Made by a program: the position numbers and the translations under genes. The notes under the pieces are model-generated. The model was given only the letters and a program-made list of their open reading frames with translations, made no database searches and had not been told where the DNA came from. Of a DNA stretch of 64,000 nucleotides, positions 17,798 to 27,300 are shown one piece after another. This DNA comes from Bacteroidales bacterium. Lineage in GTDB: Bacteria > Bacteroidota > Bacteroidia > Bacteroidales > F082. How positions within the stretch are numbered: position 1 is the first letter of the stretch; each line of letters begins with the position of its first letter. The DNA lies in assembly GCA_028704385.1 (NCBI GenBank), contig JAQVLA010000001.1, positions 62,001 to 126,000 of the forward strand, written 5' to 3'.

Positions 17798-18199
17798 ATG
17801 GCAACAATATTCACAAAGATCGTAAATGGGGAGATACCAGCCTTTAAAGTGGCAGAAAACGATCGTTTTTTGGCCTTTCTGGATATTAATCCCCTGGCAA
17901 AAGGTCATACCCTGGTGATCCCTAAAAACGAGATTGATTATATCCTGGATATGGAAGATAGTGAATTAGCGGATTTGATGGTTTTTGCCAAAGCGGTTGG
18001 CAGAGCCATCGAAAAAGTTGTGCCTTGTAAGCGAATGGGAATTACTGTGATTGGTTTGGAAGTGCCTCATACGCACATCCACTTAATTCCAATCAATAGT
18101 ATTTACGATATGGATTTTAAGCAGCCAAAACTGAAATTCACATCAGACGAATTAAAGCAGTTAAGTTTGGAAATACAAAACGAGCTTAAGTTGGATTAG
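17798..18199 (+). CDS. HIT-family nucleotide hydrolase
   Basis: The 133-residue histidine-triad protein opens with TIFTKIVNGEIPAFKV and carries the catalytic HTHIHL motif at residues 91-96, with three His on alternating positions. Relatives (HinT type) hydrolyse nucleoside phosphoramidates or dinucleoside polyphosphates. The short form lacking extensions is typical of this phylum. It is probably in one message with greA, and the two genes share a strong convergent terminator with the opposite-strand PurF-like gene. The precise substrate cannot be told. Confidence 0.93.
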   Translation: MATIFTKIVNGEIPAFKVAENDRFLAFLDINPLAKGHTLVIPKNEIDYILDMEDSELADLMVFAKAVGRAIEKVVPCKRMGITVIGLEVPHTHIHLIPINSIYDMDFKQPKLKFTSDELKQLSLEIQNELKLD

Positions 18200-18218
18200 C
18201 AAAAATCGGGGTTTTAGA

Positions 18219-18260
18219 CAACAGCGGAAGGCCATCGATTTTCGGTGGCCTTTCGTTGTT
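18219..18260. terminator. Long convergent terminator between the HIT and PurF-like genes
   Basis: The stem AACAGCGGAAGGCCATCGA pairs with TCGGTGGCCTTTCGTTGTT over nearly 19 positions, several being G-U, around a three-base loop. The right arm just reaches the stop codon of the leftward gene, so that gene's terminator starts inside its own end. Confidence 0.85.
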
Positions 18261-20160
18261 AATAAGCCCTCTCATCACGCCCTTCAATATAGTTGATAAA
18301 GGATTTATTAACAACTTTGTTACCTCCTGGTGTAGGATAATCTCCAGTGAAATACCAATCTCCCTTATGGTTTGGAATGGCTTTATGTAAGTTTTCGATG
18401 GACTGGTAAACCACACTCACCTTTGCATTAATATCGGGAGAGGTAATCATTTTTGCAATCCTTTCCGAAATTTGCCAGGCAGTAAAAGGTTTGTAAATCT
18501 CTTTAACATGATTGATGATGGCTTCTTTCGGAAGTTTTTCCTGAGCCTTGCTTTTTTTGTACACCTCATTGATGATATGATCCTGATGCGAATCTTTTAA
18601 TAGGCTGATGGCTGCTCTAAAAGCTATAAAATCGCTCAATTTGGCCATGTCAATGCCATAACAATCGGGATAACGGATTTGAGGAGCGGATGAGGCAATA
18701 ACAATATGTTTTGGTTTCAGGCGGTCTAAAATCCTGATGATGCTATTACGCAGGGTAGTGCCTCTTACAATAGAATCGTCCAGCACAACCAGTGTGTCTT
18801 TATCATCACGTACTACTCCGTATGTTACATCATATATGTGAGTAACAAGATCGTTGCGCTGATTGTCCTGGGTGATAAAGGTGCGTAACTTCATGTCTTT
18901 TACAGCGATTTCTTCAATTCTTAGCTGTATTGAGAAGATTTCATCCAATTGCTGTTGGTTGATGCTTTGGCCTGCTGACAGCACTTTCTCTTTTTTCACT
19001 TCAACGCAATGTCGGTTAAGCGCTTGTACCATGCCTCTGAAAGCTGCTGATGCCGTATTAGGGATATAAGAAAAAACAGCATTCTCGATGTCGTGATCAA
19101 TTTTGTTCAGGACAGCAGGGACTAATAGTTCTCCAAGTTTTTTGCGCTCTTTGTAAATGTCGGCATCTGTTCCACGGGAGAAATAAATTCTTTCGAATGA
19201 GCAGGCTTTACGAGGCAGTTCATCTTTGCATCTTTCTTCGCTATAAGTGCCATCTTTTTTGATGATGAGTGCATGACCCGGTTGGATTTCTTTGATGGTA
19301 TGCAGGGGTACATCAAAGGCTGTTTGAATAGGGGGGCGCTCCGATGTGGCAACCACAATTTCATCATCAGCATAATAATAAGCCGGACGAATTCCGACAG
19401 GGTCTCTAAAAACGAAAGCATCGCCATGCCCAATCATGCCGGTGATTACGTAGCCTCCATCCCAATATTGAGAGCTCTCAGTCAAAATGGATTTTACATC
19501 CAGTTCCTCAGCAATTTTATGTGAAATTTCTCTTTTGGACAGGCCTGATAGTCTGTGTTTTTTGTAAATACGCTCGTTTTCAACATCTAAAAAGTGACCG
19601 ATTTTCTCCAATACCGTAACAGTGTCGGAGGTTTCGACGGGATATTGTCCAAGATCGATGAGCTTTTCGAACAGCTCGTCCACATTGGTCATATTAAAAT
19701 TACCGGCAAGCACCAGGTTTCGTGTCATCCAGTTATTGGCTCTGACAAAGGGATGAAGATTCATCACTTCATTGCCTCCAAAGGTTCCATACCGCAAATG
19801 CCCCATAAACAGTTCACCACTGAAGTCCACATTTTTCTTTAGCCAGTTAACATCGTTCAGTCGTTCGGGTCTGTCGTTCTCTATGAGTTGCAGATCGTCA
19901 TATATTTTATTGAAGATCTCTTTTATTGGTGTACTGGAATTCGATCGAAGCCTGCTGATGTATTTATTTCCGGGCTCCAGATCGAGCTTTATCCCTGCAA
20001 TACCAGCCCCGTCCTGACCTCTGTTGTGCTGCTTTTGCATTAACAGGTGCAGTTTTTGCAGTCCGTAGAGGGCAGTGCCATATTTAGCAAGATAATATTC
20101 GAGGGGTTTTAGTAAACGAATGAGCGCGATGCCGCATTCATGTTTTATTTGGTCGCTCAT
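18259..20160 (-). CDS. purF: Long amidophosphoribosyltransferase-like protein (PurF family)
   Basis: The 633-residue protein combines an N-terminal class II glutamine amidotransferase with a C-terminal phosphoribosyltransferase. After an eight-residue leader the catalytic Cys9 begins CGIALIRL. NRGQDGAGIAG, GHLRYGTFGG and AGNFNMTN form the glutamine pocket, and VVLDDSIVRGTT is the PRPP loop. The canonical reaction makes phosphoribosylamine, the first step of purine synthesis. At 633 residues it is clearly longer than most PurF enzymes (about 470-510), with insertions in both halves and an added C-terminal segment (GDWYFTGDYPTPGG). A Bacteroidota paralogue of different specificity is possible; the purF symbol is used with that caution. 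A -7 element lies 43 bases upstream. Confidence 0.82.
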   Translation of the reverse strand: MSDQIKHECGIALIRLLKPLEYYLAKYGTALYGLQKLHLLMQKQHNRGQDGAGIAGIKLDLEPGNKYISRLRSNSSTPIKEIFNKIYDDLQLIENDRPERLNDVNWLKKNVDFSGELFMGHLRYGTFGGNEVMNLHPFVRANNWMTRNLVLAGNFNMTNVDELFEKLIDLGQYPVETSDTVTVLEKIGHFLDVENERIYKKHRLSGLSKREISHKIAEELDVKSILTESSQYWDGGYVITGMIGHGDAFVFRDPVGIRPAYYYADDEIVVATSERPPIQTAFDVPLHTIKEIQPGHALIIKKDGTYSEERCKDELPRKACSFERIYFSRGTDADIYKERKKLGELLVPAVLNKIDHDIENAVFSYIPNTASAAFRGMVQALNRHCVEVKKEKVLSAGQSINQQQLDEIFSIQLRIEEIAVKDMKLRTFITQDNQRNDLVTHIYDVTYGVVRDDKDTLVVLDDSIVRGTTLRNSIIRILDRLKPKHIVIASSAPQIRYPDCYGIDMAKLSDFIAFRAAISLLKDSHQDHIINEVYKKSKAQEKLPKEAIINHVKEIYKPFTAWQISERIAKMITSPDINAKVSVVYQSIENLHKAIPNHKGDWYFTGDYPTPGGNKVVNKSFINYIEGRDERAY

Positions 20161-20202
20161 GAAGCTTTAGCTTAAAAATGATAAATTTGCTCATTTAAGT
20201 GG

Positions 20203-20210
20203 CAAATTTA
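20203..20210 (-). promoter_or_regulatory. -7 element for the PurF-like gene
   Basis: The minus strand reads TAAATTTG here, a full TAnnTTTG match about 43 bases before the start codon. No purine-type riboswitch motif was seen in the short leader. Confidence 0.55.
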
Positions 20211-20340
20211 CAGGTTTTTTCAAAGGAGATTAAAAAGTGGTTTTTAATTAAATTCTATTTGCCAACAAATTGTTGAAAATAAACCAAATGACATTCAGCT
20301 TATTACGGAGCATTAACGAATATTCATATAATTGAACAAA

Positions 20341-20799
20341 ATGAAAATTTCTATACGGCTTGCCACAAACAATGATATTGAGCAGATTGCAATTTTTCAG
20401 GAACAGATGGCCTGGGAAACAGAAGAGCTAAAACTTGATCCTCAAATCATTCGCTCGGGCATACGAGACGTATTTATAGATGAATCCAAAGGACTTTATT
20501 TTATTGCAGAGGTTGCTGATCGTATAGCCGCTTCGTTGTTGATAACTTTTGAATGGAGCGATTGGCGAAGCAGTTGGGTATATTGGATTCAATCGGTGTA
20601 TGTTGAACCCGCATTTCGCCGGATGGGAATCTATAAAGCCTTATATACTCATATTCAGGAAATTGTAAAAGAAAAAGATGATGTCGCCGGAATTCGTCTG
20701 TATGTTGAGCGAACCAACCACGCTGCCCAGCAAACCTATGCTGCATTAGGGATGGACGGCCAGCATTATCAATTATTTGAATGGATGAAGTTGTACTAG
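20341..20799 (+). CDS. GNAT-family N-acetyltransferase
   Basis: Starting at ATG 20341 (MKISIRLATNNDIEQIA) the protein has 152 residues. The acetyl-CoA-binding signature is YVEPAFRRMGIYKALYTHI (motif A, with the R/Q-x-x-G-x-G/A loop written as RRMGIYK), followed by the motif B segment GIRLYVERTNHAAQQTYAALGM. These mark a GNAT enzyme that moves an acetyl group to an amine. The acceptor is unknown. It is 19 bases upstream of the YfcC-type transporter and likely in one operon with it. Confidence 0.9.
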   Translation: MKISIRLATNNDIEQIAIFQEQMAWETEELKLDPQIIRSGIRDVFIDESKGLYFIAEVADRIAASLLITFEWSDWRSSWVYWIQSVYVEPAFRRMGIYKALYTHIQEIVKEKDDVAGIRLYVERTNHAAQQTYAALGMDGQHYQLFEWMKLY

Positions 20800-20818
20800 A
20801 AACAAAGCTAAGACAGAT

Positions 20819-22444
20819 ATGGCCAAAAAGCGCAAAGTACCTCACACCTATGTAATTGTATTTTTTATCATACTGCTGGCAGCAGTATTAACCTGGATAA
20901 TCCCGCCAGGAAAATACATAGAGCGGGTAGTCGAAACAGCTGATGGAACCACCACTAGCCTGAAGTTTTATTATCTGAATCAATTGCCCGACGACTTACA
21001 ACAGGACTTTAAATCAATTCCGCAGACCTGGCAGGTATTTTCGGCTTTGTTTAAGGGTTTTGTAAAGCAAAGTAATATCATCATTTTCATTTTGATGATC
21101 GGTGGTGCCTTCTGGATCATGAATCATAGCAGGGCAATAGATATTGGGATCTATGATTTTTTAAAGTTTACCCGAAGAATTGAGCATATCCGGTTTATAA
21201 AACGCATTGGTGTTGACAATATCATCATCAGCCTGGTGATGTTATTGTTCAGTGTTTTTGGTGCTGTATTCGGGATGAGCGAAGAAACGATCGCTTTTGC
21301 CATCATCTTCGTGCCATTGGCCATATCAATGGGTTATGATTCTATTGTGGGAGTGAGTATGGTTTATGTTGGAGCGCATTTAGGTTTTGCAGGGGCTATA
21401 CTGAATCCATTTACGATAGGAATAGCTCAGGGATTGGCAGATATTCCCTTGTTTTCCGGAATAGAATATCGCATGGTAAGCTGGTTGGCCATAAATGCGG
21501 TTGGAATTATTTTTGTGTTGCGTTATGCCAGCAAAATAAAACGTAAACCTTTACTTTCGAAAGTTCATACGGAAGATGCCTTTTGGCGTGCCAGGGAGCA
21601 GGACGAATCGCGTGAGGTGAACTATTATACACCGCGGATGGCATGGATTGTATATGCCTTTATCGCAATTTCACTGGGTGTTTTTTCTTTTTATTATACT
21701 GAAACCACCTTGCATATCGGCAATAGTAACATTACTTTTTTTGTAATCCCGATTAGTGCCGTATTATTTGTGATATTGGGATATTTGACCCTAAAAAAAT
21801 CTGTTCATTATTTTATTTTGTTATTACTTACCTATACTATTTTTTTTCTGATTGTTGGTGTGATGGGATATGACTGGTATGTAATGGAAATTGCCACCTT
21901 GTTTTTAGCACTGGGAATTGCCAGTGGATTAGCAATCAATAAATCGGCTGATGAAATTGCCAGACTTTTTCTTGAAGGTGTAAACGATATTATGTCGGCA
22001 GCAGTAATTGTAGGTCTGGCAGGAGGTATTATCGTTATTTTAGAAGATGGTGGTATCATTGATTCGATTTTGTATGGCTTGTCGCAGGCGATGGTAAATT
22101 TTGGCAATATTGCTTCGATAGGTGTGATGTATCTGATCCAGACTATCATCAATATAGTCATACCATCAGGTTCGGCCAAGGCCGCTATTACCATGCCGAT
22201 TATGGCTCCCTTCAGCGATCTGATTGGTATTTCGCGCCAGGCAACAGTAATGGCATTTCAGTTTGGAGATGGTTTTACGAATATGATCACACCAACCTCA
22301 GGTGTTTTAATCGGTGTGTTGGGTGTGGCCAGAATTCCTTACCACAAATGGGTGAAATGGGTATGGCCAATGATAGTAGCTTTGATAGTGTTAGGCTTTC
22401 TTTTGCTGATCCCTACCGTTACCATGCCTTTAAATGGCTTTTAA
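20819..22444 (+). CDS. YfcC-family inner-membrane transporter
   Basis: The 541-residue polytopic protein opens with KKRKVPHTYVIVFFIILLAAVLTWIIPPGKY, the recognisable start of YfcC/C4-dicarboxylate-carrier-like permeases. It has about 12-13 hydrophobic segments with a conserved GMSEETIAFAIIFVPLA loop and a C-terminal PSGSAKAAITMPIMAPFSDL segment. The family is predicted to exchange or take up small carboxylates or basic amino acids and peptides; the substrate here is unproven. The gene follows a GNAT gene and converges with the first permease gene on the other strand, with a single base between the two stop codons. Confidence 0.88.
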   Translation: MAKKRKVPHTYVIVFFIILLAAVLTWIIPPGKYIERVVETADGTTTSLKFYYLNQLPDDLQQDFKSIPQTWQVFSALFKGFVKQSNIIIFILMIGGAFWIMNHSRAIDIGIYDFLKFTRRIEHIRFIKRIGVDNIIISLVMLLFSVFGAVFGMSEETIAFAIIFVPLAISMGYDSIVGVSMVYVGAHLGFAGAILNPFTIGIAQGLADIPLFSGIEYRMVSWLAINAVGIIFVLRYASKIKRKPLLSKVHTEDAFWRAREQDESREVNYYTPRMAWIVYAFIAISLGVFSFYYTETTLHIGNSNITFFVIPISAVLFVILGYLTLKKSVHYFILLLLTYTIFFLIVGVMGYDWYVMEIATLFLALGIASGLAINKSADEIARLFLEGVNDIMSAAVIVGLAGGIIVILEDGGIIDSILYGLSQAMVNFGNIASIGVMYLIQTIINIVIPSGSAKAAITMPIMAPFSDLIGISRQATVMAFQFGDGFTNMITPTSGVLIGVLGVARIPYHKWVKWVWPMIVALIVLGFLLLIPTVTMPLNGF

Positions 22445-22445
22445 C

Positions 22446-24857
22446 TTACTCTGACCGAAGGACGTGCATTGGATTGTGCAGTAAGGCAGCAATAGTTCGC
22501 CAGCTGATAATTAACAAGGTAAGGATCATGCTAATTAGGGCTGAAAGCAAAAAGTAAGTAAAGCTTATGTTTGTGCGATAGGCAAAATTATCCAGCCAAT
22601 GGTTGAGCATCAACCAGCTTGCAGGCCATGCTATCAGGTTTGCAATCGCGATGATCAGAATATATTCCTTAAAAAACAACGCCAGCATATGGTGAAGTCC
22701 GGCTCCCAGCGTGAGCCGAATGCTGATTTCACGTCTTCGTTGACCAATCATAAAGGAAACCAGCCCAAAAAGTCCCAGACCTGCAACTAAAATTATCAGG
22801 ATGGTTAGTGCCAGCGAAAACCGACTGAGACGTTCTTCCTCCCTGTATTGTTTGTTTAATTCATCTGACAGAAAGCTGAATTCGAAAGGGCGGCCTGGTG
22901 CATATTGATGAAATATTTGTGTTATGGTATTTATGGCTTGTTGCGTTGCTCCTTCAGCAATTCGAACGGCTACATATCTCAGGAAAAATCCATTGACCCT
23001 TTCTTCTTCTTTGATGTTTAGTACAAAAGGGGTGGCTCCCTGATGAAGCGAAGTGGCATTAAAATCCTTGAAAACACCTACAACACGTTCTTCACCAGCC
23101 AGTGATTTAAACTTTTTTCCCAGTGCATCTTCGTTCGATCCCCAGCCCAGATGCTTAACCATAGCCTCATTGATCAGGATAGCATCCATAGGATCAGTTT
23201 TGTTTTCGTGGCTGTAATCTCTTCCGGCAACAATCGGAATTTCAAATGTTTTTAGAAAATCATGCTGTACAACCAAGGCCGGATAAAATTGCCATTTATC
23301 CTCCGGAAAGCCTTCCGGCCTGAATTCGTGTGTGTTATGTGCAACGCCAAAAATGTCATCAAGCGCTGTTACCGACAAGATAAAACTGTGTTGCTCCAAA
23401 TCATGTTTAAAAGCTTCATACTTTGGTACTATCGGTGTTCTGTTTACAGGAACGAAGATCACGGAGGATTTGTTAAATCCCAGATCGGCATTTAGAAGAA
23501 AATATAACTGATCAAATGCAATTAAAGTGCATATAATTAGTCCTATGGAGATGGCGAATTGCACTGCGACCAATATCTTACGTGCTTTCCCTGACCGTTT
23601 TCCACCTGCAAATTGTCCTTTCAGTACTTTGAGCGGTTGAAAGGACGACAGATAAAGTGCCGGATATATTCCGGAAAGCAATCCGGTTATCAGGCCAAGT
23701 ATCAACAGGAAAAATGCAAATTTCGGTTCGAGTAATTGTCTTAATGACAAATTTTTGTCGGCAAGTGAATTAAACCAGTTTAAACTAAATTCGACCAAAA
23801 GCAGCGATAAAAAAAGTGCCAGCATACTCATCAGGATGGCTTCACCCAAAAACTGTCCGACTAGTTGCAGTTTATCAGCTCCCACTACTTTTTTCATGCC
23901 TATTTCGCGTGCACGTCGGGATGATGTTGCGGTACTCAGATTCATAAAATTAATAATAGCGATGAGCAACAGGAAAACCGCAATCGCTGACAGAATTACA
24001 ACATAGGTAATATTACCGTTTGGTTCTATTTCGTAGTCGAGGCGAGAGTGTAAATGTATTTTGGTGAGTGGTTGCAGAAACAGGGTGATGCTTTCCTTCA
24101 TTGCATCATAGAAGTATTTTTCAATAAAATGGGGGAAATCAGCTTCAAGGTTTTCCGGTTCTACACCTTCGTTGAGTTTGATATAGGTCCAGCAGGGGTT
24201 CCATACCCATGTTTGTGGCAGGCGTCCTCCGTACATGCTTTTTACTGAAGCCAAAGAAGCCATCATATCCCAATGAAAATGACTATTGGCCGGAACTTTT
24301 TCAATCACACCGCTAACTTTCAGGTCGAATTGGTTTTCGTAGCGTAAGGTTTTTCCCATCGGATTTTCGTTTCCGAAATATTTCTTTGCTGTTTCTTTTG
24401 TAATAACAAGTGCAAAGGATTCGTTGAGGGCAGTGTTGGGATTGCCATAGATAAAATGATAATCGAAAAGCTGAAAGAAATTGGAATCTGCAAAATACAA
24501 CTGTCTTTCGTTGAATGATTTATCGCCCAGCTGAATAAGGCTACGTGGTGCCTGAAAATTAAAAACCCTCACCGTATGCTCAATCAGTGCCGGATACTCG
24601 CTTAACAATGTTGGACCAACCGGAAAGGGAGCACTGGCCGACTCTTCGCCGACACCTTCAAAATCATGTTTGCTGACAAGCCTGTAAATCTGATCAGCAT
24701 CCTGATGATACCGATCATAGCTAAGTTCGTCCTTTACATACATCAGGATAAGAATAAAGCTGGCAAGCCCGATAGATAAACCAATGATGTTGATAGCAGC
24801 GGTTAGCTTGTGCTTTAACACATTACGAAAAGCTATTTTTAAGTAATTGAGCCACAT
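22446..24857 (-). CDS. ABC transporter permease, MacB/FtsX type (fourth and last in operon)
   Basis: The 803-residue protein has two repeats of the MacB-type layout: N-terminal membrane helix (AFRNVLKHKLTAAINIIGLSI) with a periplasmic core, a three-helix FtsX bundle (near 275-420), then a second helix-core-FtsX unit. The cytoplasmic coupling segments RAREIGMKKVVGADK and RRREISIRLTLGAG lie ahead of the FtsX bundles. Such permeases do mechanotransmission rather than classic transport: ATP hydrolysis in the cytoplasm drives periplasmic motion. It lies 51 bases after the preceding permease gene and ends one base from the opposite-strand YfcC gene, with no terminator visible in between. Confidence 0.93.
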   Translation of the reverse strand: MWLNYLKIAFRNVLKHKLTAAINIIGLSIGLASFILILMYVKDELSYDRYHQDADQIYRLVSKHDFEGVGEESASAPFPVGPTLLSEYPALIEHTVRVFNFQAPRSLIQLGDKSFNERQLYFADSNFFQLFDYHFIYGNPNTALNESFALVITKETAKKYFGNENPMGKTLRYENQFDLKVSGVIEKVPANSHFHWDMMASLASVKSMYGGRLPQTWVWNPCWTYIKLNEGVEPENLEADFPHFIEKYFYDAMKESITLFLQPLTKIHLHSRLDYEIEPNGNITYVVILSAIAVFLLLIAIINFMNLSTATSSRRAREIGMKKVVGADKLQLVGQFLGEAILMSMLALFLSLLLVEFSLNWFNSLADKNLSLRQLLEPKFAFFLLILGLITGLLSGIYPALYLSSFQPLKVLKGQFAGGKRSGKARKILVAVQFAISIGLIICTLIAFDQLYFLLNADLGFNKSSVIFVPVNRTPIVPKYEAFKHDLEQHSFILSVTALDDIFGVAHNTHEFRPEGFPEDKWQFYPALVVQHDFLKTFEIPIVAGRDYSHENKTDPMDAILINEAMVKHLGWGSNEDALGKKFKSLAGEERVVGVFKDFNATSLHQGATPFVLNIKEEERVNGFFLRYVAVRIAEGATQQAINTITQIFHQYAPGRPFEFSFLSDELNKQYREEERLSRFSLALTILIILVAGLGLFGLVSFMIGQRRREISIRLTLGAGLHHMLALFFKEYILIIAIANLIAWPASWLMLNHWLDNFAYRTNISFTYFLLSALISMILTLLIISWRTIAALLHNPMHVLRSE

Positions 24858-24908
24858 GAGTTTATTGTTTGTCAGATGATATAGTAAGTTGGTAGATTTC
24901 CAATGGAT

Positions 24909-27269
24909 TTATTCGTATTTTACCACATTGATGAGTGATATCCGTTTAACTTGCACAACTTGCCATAAAATGGCAACCCAGGCTAACAGAAGACAAAAGA
25001 TAATAGTAATTGGGAACAGCCAAACTGACATGGTAATGTGGGTACTGAAATTGGCTAACCATTCATCCATAAATATCCATACGGGTATAAAAGCCAGAAT
25101 ATTTGCGATAATTACTAGCAGCGAAAAATTGCTTACCGTATGAAAGAGTAGATGAAAAGAAGATGCGCCTAAGATTTTTCTGATACCAAGTTGTTTAAGT
25201 TGTTGACTGATGATTAAACCAACCAATCCAAAAAGTCCCATAGTGGCAATTAACAGACCAATTACAGTAAACCAGGTTAGTAGATGACCTAAGTTGTACT
25301 CGTTCTGATAAACTTCTATAACATAGGAATTGAGTGGATTAAGAATAAATGGATCATTTGGCAGATATTTTCTCCATAGGCTATAAATGCTATTGGTAAG
25401 GTTATCGTTAATTGGGTGTTTGACACGGATGACCAAAAAATTGAAGCCATCATAAGGATGCATTGTTATGATCAGGGGTTTTAGTGGCTCGTAAAGCGGA
25501 TTGAAATGAAAATCTTTTACCACACCAATAATTGGAAGATTCCCATCGCGTTGGATGTGTTTGCCCAGAGGCTCATCATAATTAAAATGCTTCGTAAATG
25601 TCTCGTTTACCAAATATGCTTTTTTGTCATTTACAAATGAAGGATCGAAGTTTCTGCCATTGATTATTTGGATACCTAATACGTCCAATGCGTTTTCGTC
25701 AACATCCATTACATTAATCATCACAGGATTATCTAGCCCTTCCGGTATATACCCATTCATGCTTACTCCGGTACCGGGCAAATCTGTAAGGGCCCCGCAA
25801 TTGATAACCTGCGACAGACTTTTGATTTCTTGTTTAAGCACTTCAACAGACTGTTGTGCTGTTTTAGAAGGTAATGCAATTGTGATCACCTTGTCCGATT
25901 CAAATCCCTTGTCAAATGAGTTTAAATACTTCAATTGCAGGAAGATGATTAAACTGCAGCTGATCAACACCGAAGCTACAAGAAATTGAATGATCACCAG
26001 GATTTTTGGAAGTAAGTACTTCCTTTTCATATTATCAAAAGATCCTTTAAGTACCTTAACGGGTGTAAAGGATGATAAATAAAATGCGGGATAAATACCG
26101 GCAGTTAAACCAGTTAATAGTACAAGAAGGACCAATAAAAAATGAAACCTTAGGGAGACGTCTGACAATCTCAGGTCCTTGCCAATCAGGGCATTATAAT
26201 AAGGTAAGATCAATTCTATCAACAAAACAGCACCGAAAAAAGCAATCAGACTCATAAATACTGATTCAGCAAGGTGCTGTCGGATAAGTGAGTATTTTGA
26301 TGCACCCAGTACTTTTTTTATTCCTGTTTCTTTTGCTCTTCGCAAGGAGGATGCTGTTGCAATATTTGTAAAATTAAAACAAGCCATTAATAGTATAAAG
26401 CAAGCTATTAATGTGAAAATTCGAAGATTTTGAAGTGCATTATTTGATCCCGAAACAGCTGAACCAAGGTGTATATCGCTTATAGGTTCAAGTAGCAGAT
26501 CAACCGAAAATCCTGTTCCTTCCAGGTCTTTATTTATGTTTTCATATAGAAACTCAGGCAATTTTTTCTTGAAATGTTCTGAATTGAATGAGCTGTTAAC
26601 CAGAACGAAAGTTTGATACTGATTTCCACCATTCCAACCCATGGATAAGCTATGGTCGTTATACCGTGTTTCAAATGAAAGTAAGACATCAAACTGAATA
26701 CTCGAATTTGGTGGCGCAGGTTTCATTACTCCACTAACGATCCAATTCTGTTGTCCGTTGAGCTGAATCAACTTGCCCAATGGATTGGCCTGACCAAACA
26801 TTTGCATTGCTAAGGTGCTGCTTATTACCACTTTGTTGATTCCGCTTAAAGCATCAACAGGATTACCTTTTTCCAAATAAAAGGAGAAAAGACTGAAAAA
26901 TGAAGAATCGGCATACAGTATTTTATCAGCTTCAAAGACTTTGCTCTCATATAGCAAATAGCCTTTTTCGGTTTGCGTAATCCTGCAAAACTTATCCATC
27001 TCCGGAAAAGTCTCGTACAGCGATGGCCCTACTGCTGCAGGAATGGCCGGTGAACCATAATTGTGTTCCTGTTGTTTGTAAATTAAATTGACGCGATAAA
27101 TATGCTCAGACTGATCGTGAAAGAGGTCATAGTTGAATTCGTTGAAAACATATAACAGAATCAAGATAGAAACGGCTAATCCTGCTGCCATACTTATCAG
27201 GTTTATCAGGCTATACTGCCATTGTCTCTTAAGAGTACGTATGAATATGAGGATGAAATATCGTGTCAT
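24909..27269 (-). CDS. ABC transporter permease, MacB/FtsX type (third in operon)
   Basis: This 786-residue paralogue has the same double layout. Its first membrane helix is QYSLINLISMAAGLAVSILIL, its first coupling segment is RRAKETGIKKVLGASK, and the last FtsX block begins QLKQLGIRKILGASSFH. It diverges strongly from its three neighbours in the periplasmic domains (roughly residues 40-270 and 440-640), where a substrate or partner would be contacted, while the coupling helices are similar. It lies 31 bases after the previous gene in the operon. Confidence 0.92.
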   Translation of the reverse strand: MTRYFILIFIRTLKRQWQYSLINLISMAAGLAVSILILLYVFNEFNYDLFHDQSEHIYRVNLIYKQQEHNYGSPAIPAAVGPSLYETFPEMDKFCRITQTEKGYLLYESKVFEADKILYADSSFFSLFSFYLEKGNPVDALSGINKVVISSTLAMQMFGQANPLGKLIQLNGQQNWIVSGVMKPAPPNSSIQFDVLLSFETRYNDHSLSMGWNGGNQYQTFVLVNSSFNSEHFKKKLPEFLYENINKDLEGTGFSVDLLLEPISDIHLGSAVSGSNNALQNLRIFTLIACFILLMACFNFTNIATASSLRRAKETGIKKVLGASKYSLIRQHLAESVFMSLIAFFGAVLLIELILPYYNALIGKDLRLSDVSLRFHFLLVLLVLLTGLTAGIYPAFYLSSFTPVKVLKGSFDNMKRKYLLPKILVIIQFLVASVLISCSLIIFLQLKYLNSFDKGFESDKVITIALPSKTAQQSVEVLKQEIKSLSQVINCGALTDLPGTGVSMNGYIPEGLDNPVMINVMDVDENALDVLGIQIINGRNFDPSFVNDKKAYLVNETFTKHFNYDEPLGKHIQRDGNLPIIGVVKDFHFNPLYEPLKPLIITMHPYDGFNFLVIRVKHPINDNLTNSIYSLWRKYLPNDPFILNPLNSYVIEVYQNEYNLGHLLTWFTVIGLLIATMGLFGLVGLIISQQLKQLGIRKILGASSFHLLFHTVSNFSLLVIIANILAFIPVWIFMDEWLANFSTHITMSVWLFPITIIFCLLLAWVAILWQVVQVKRISLINVVKYE

Positions 27270-27300
27270 TAATTCATTTTTTGAATTTTATCCCAGACAA

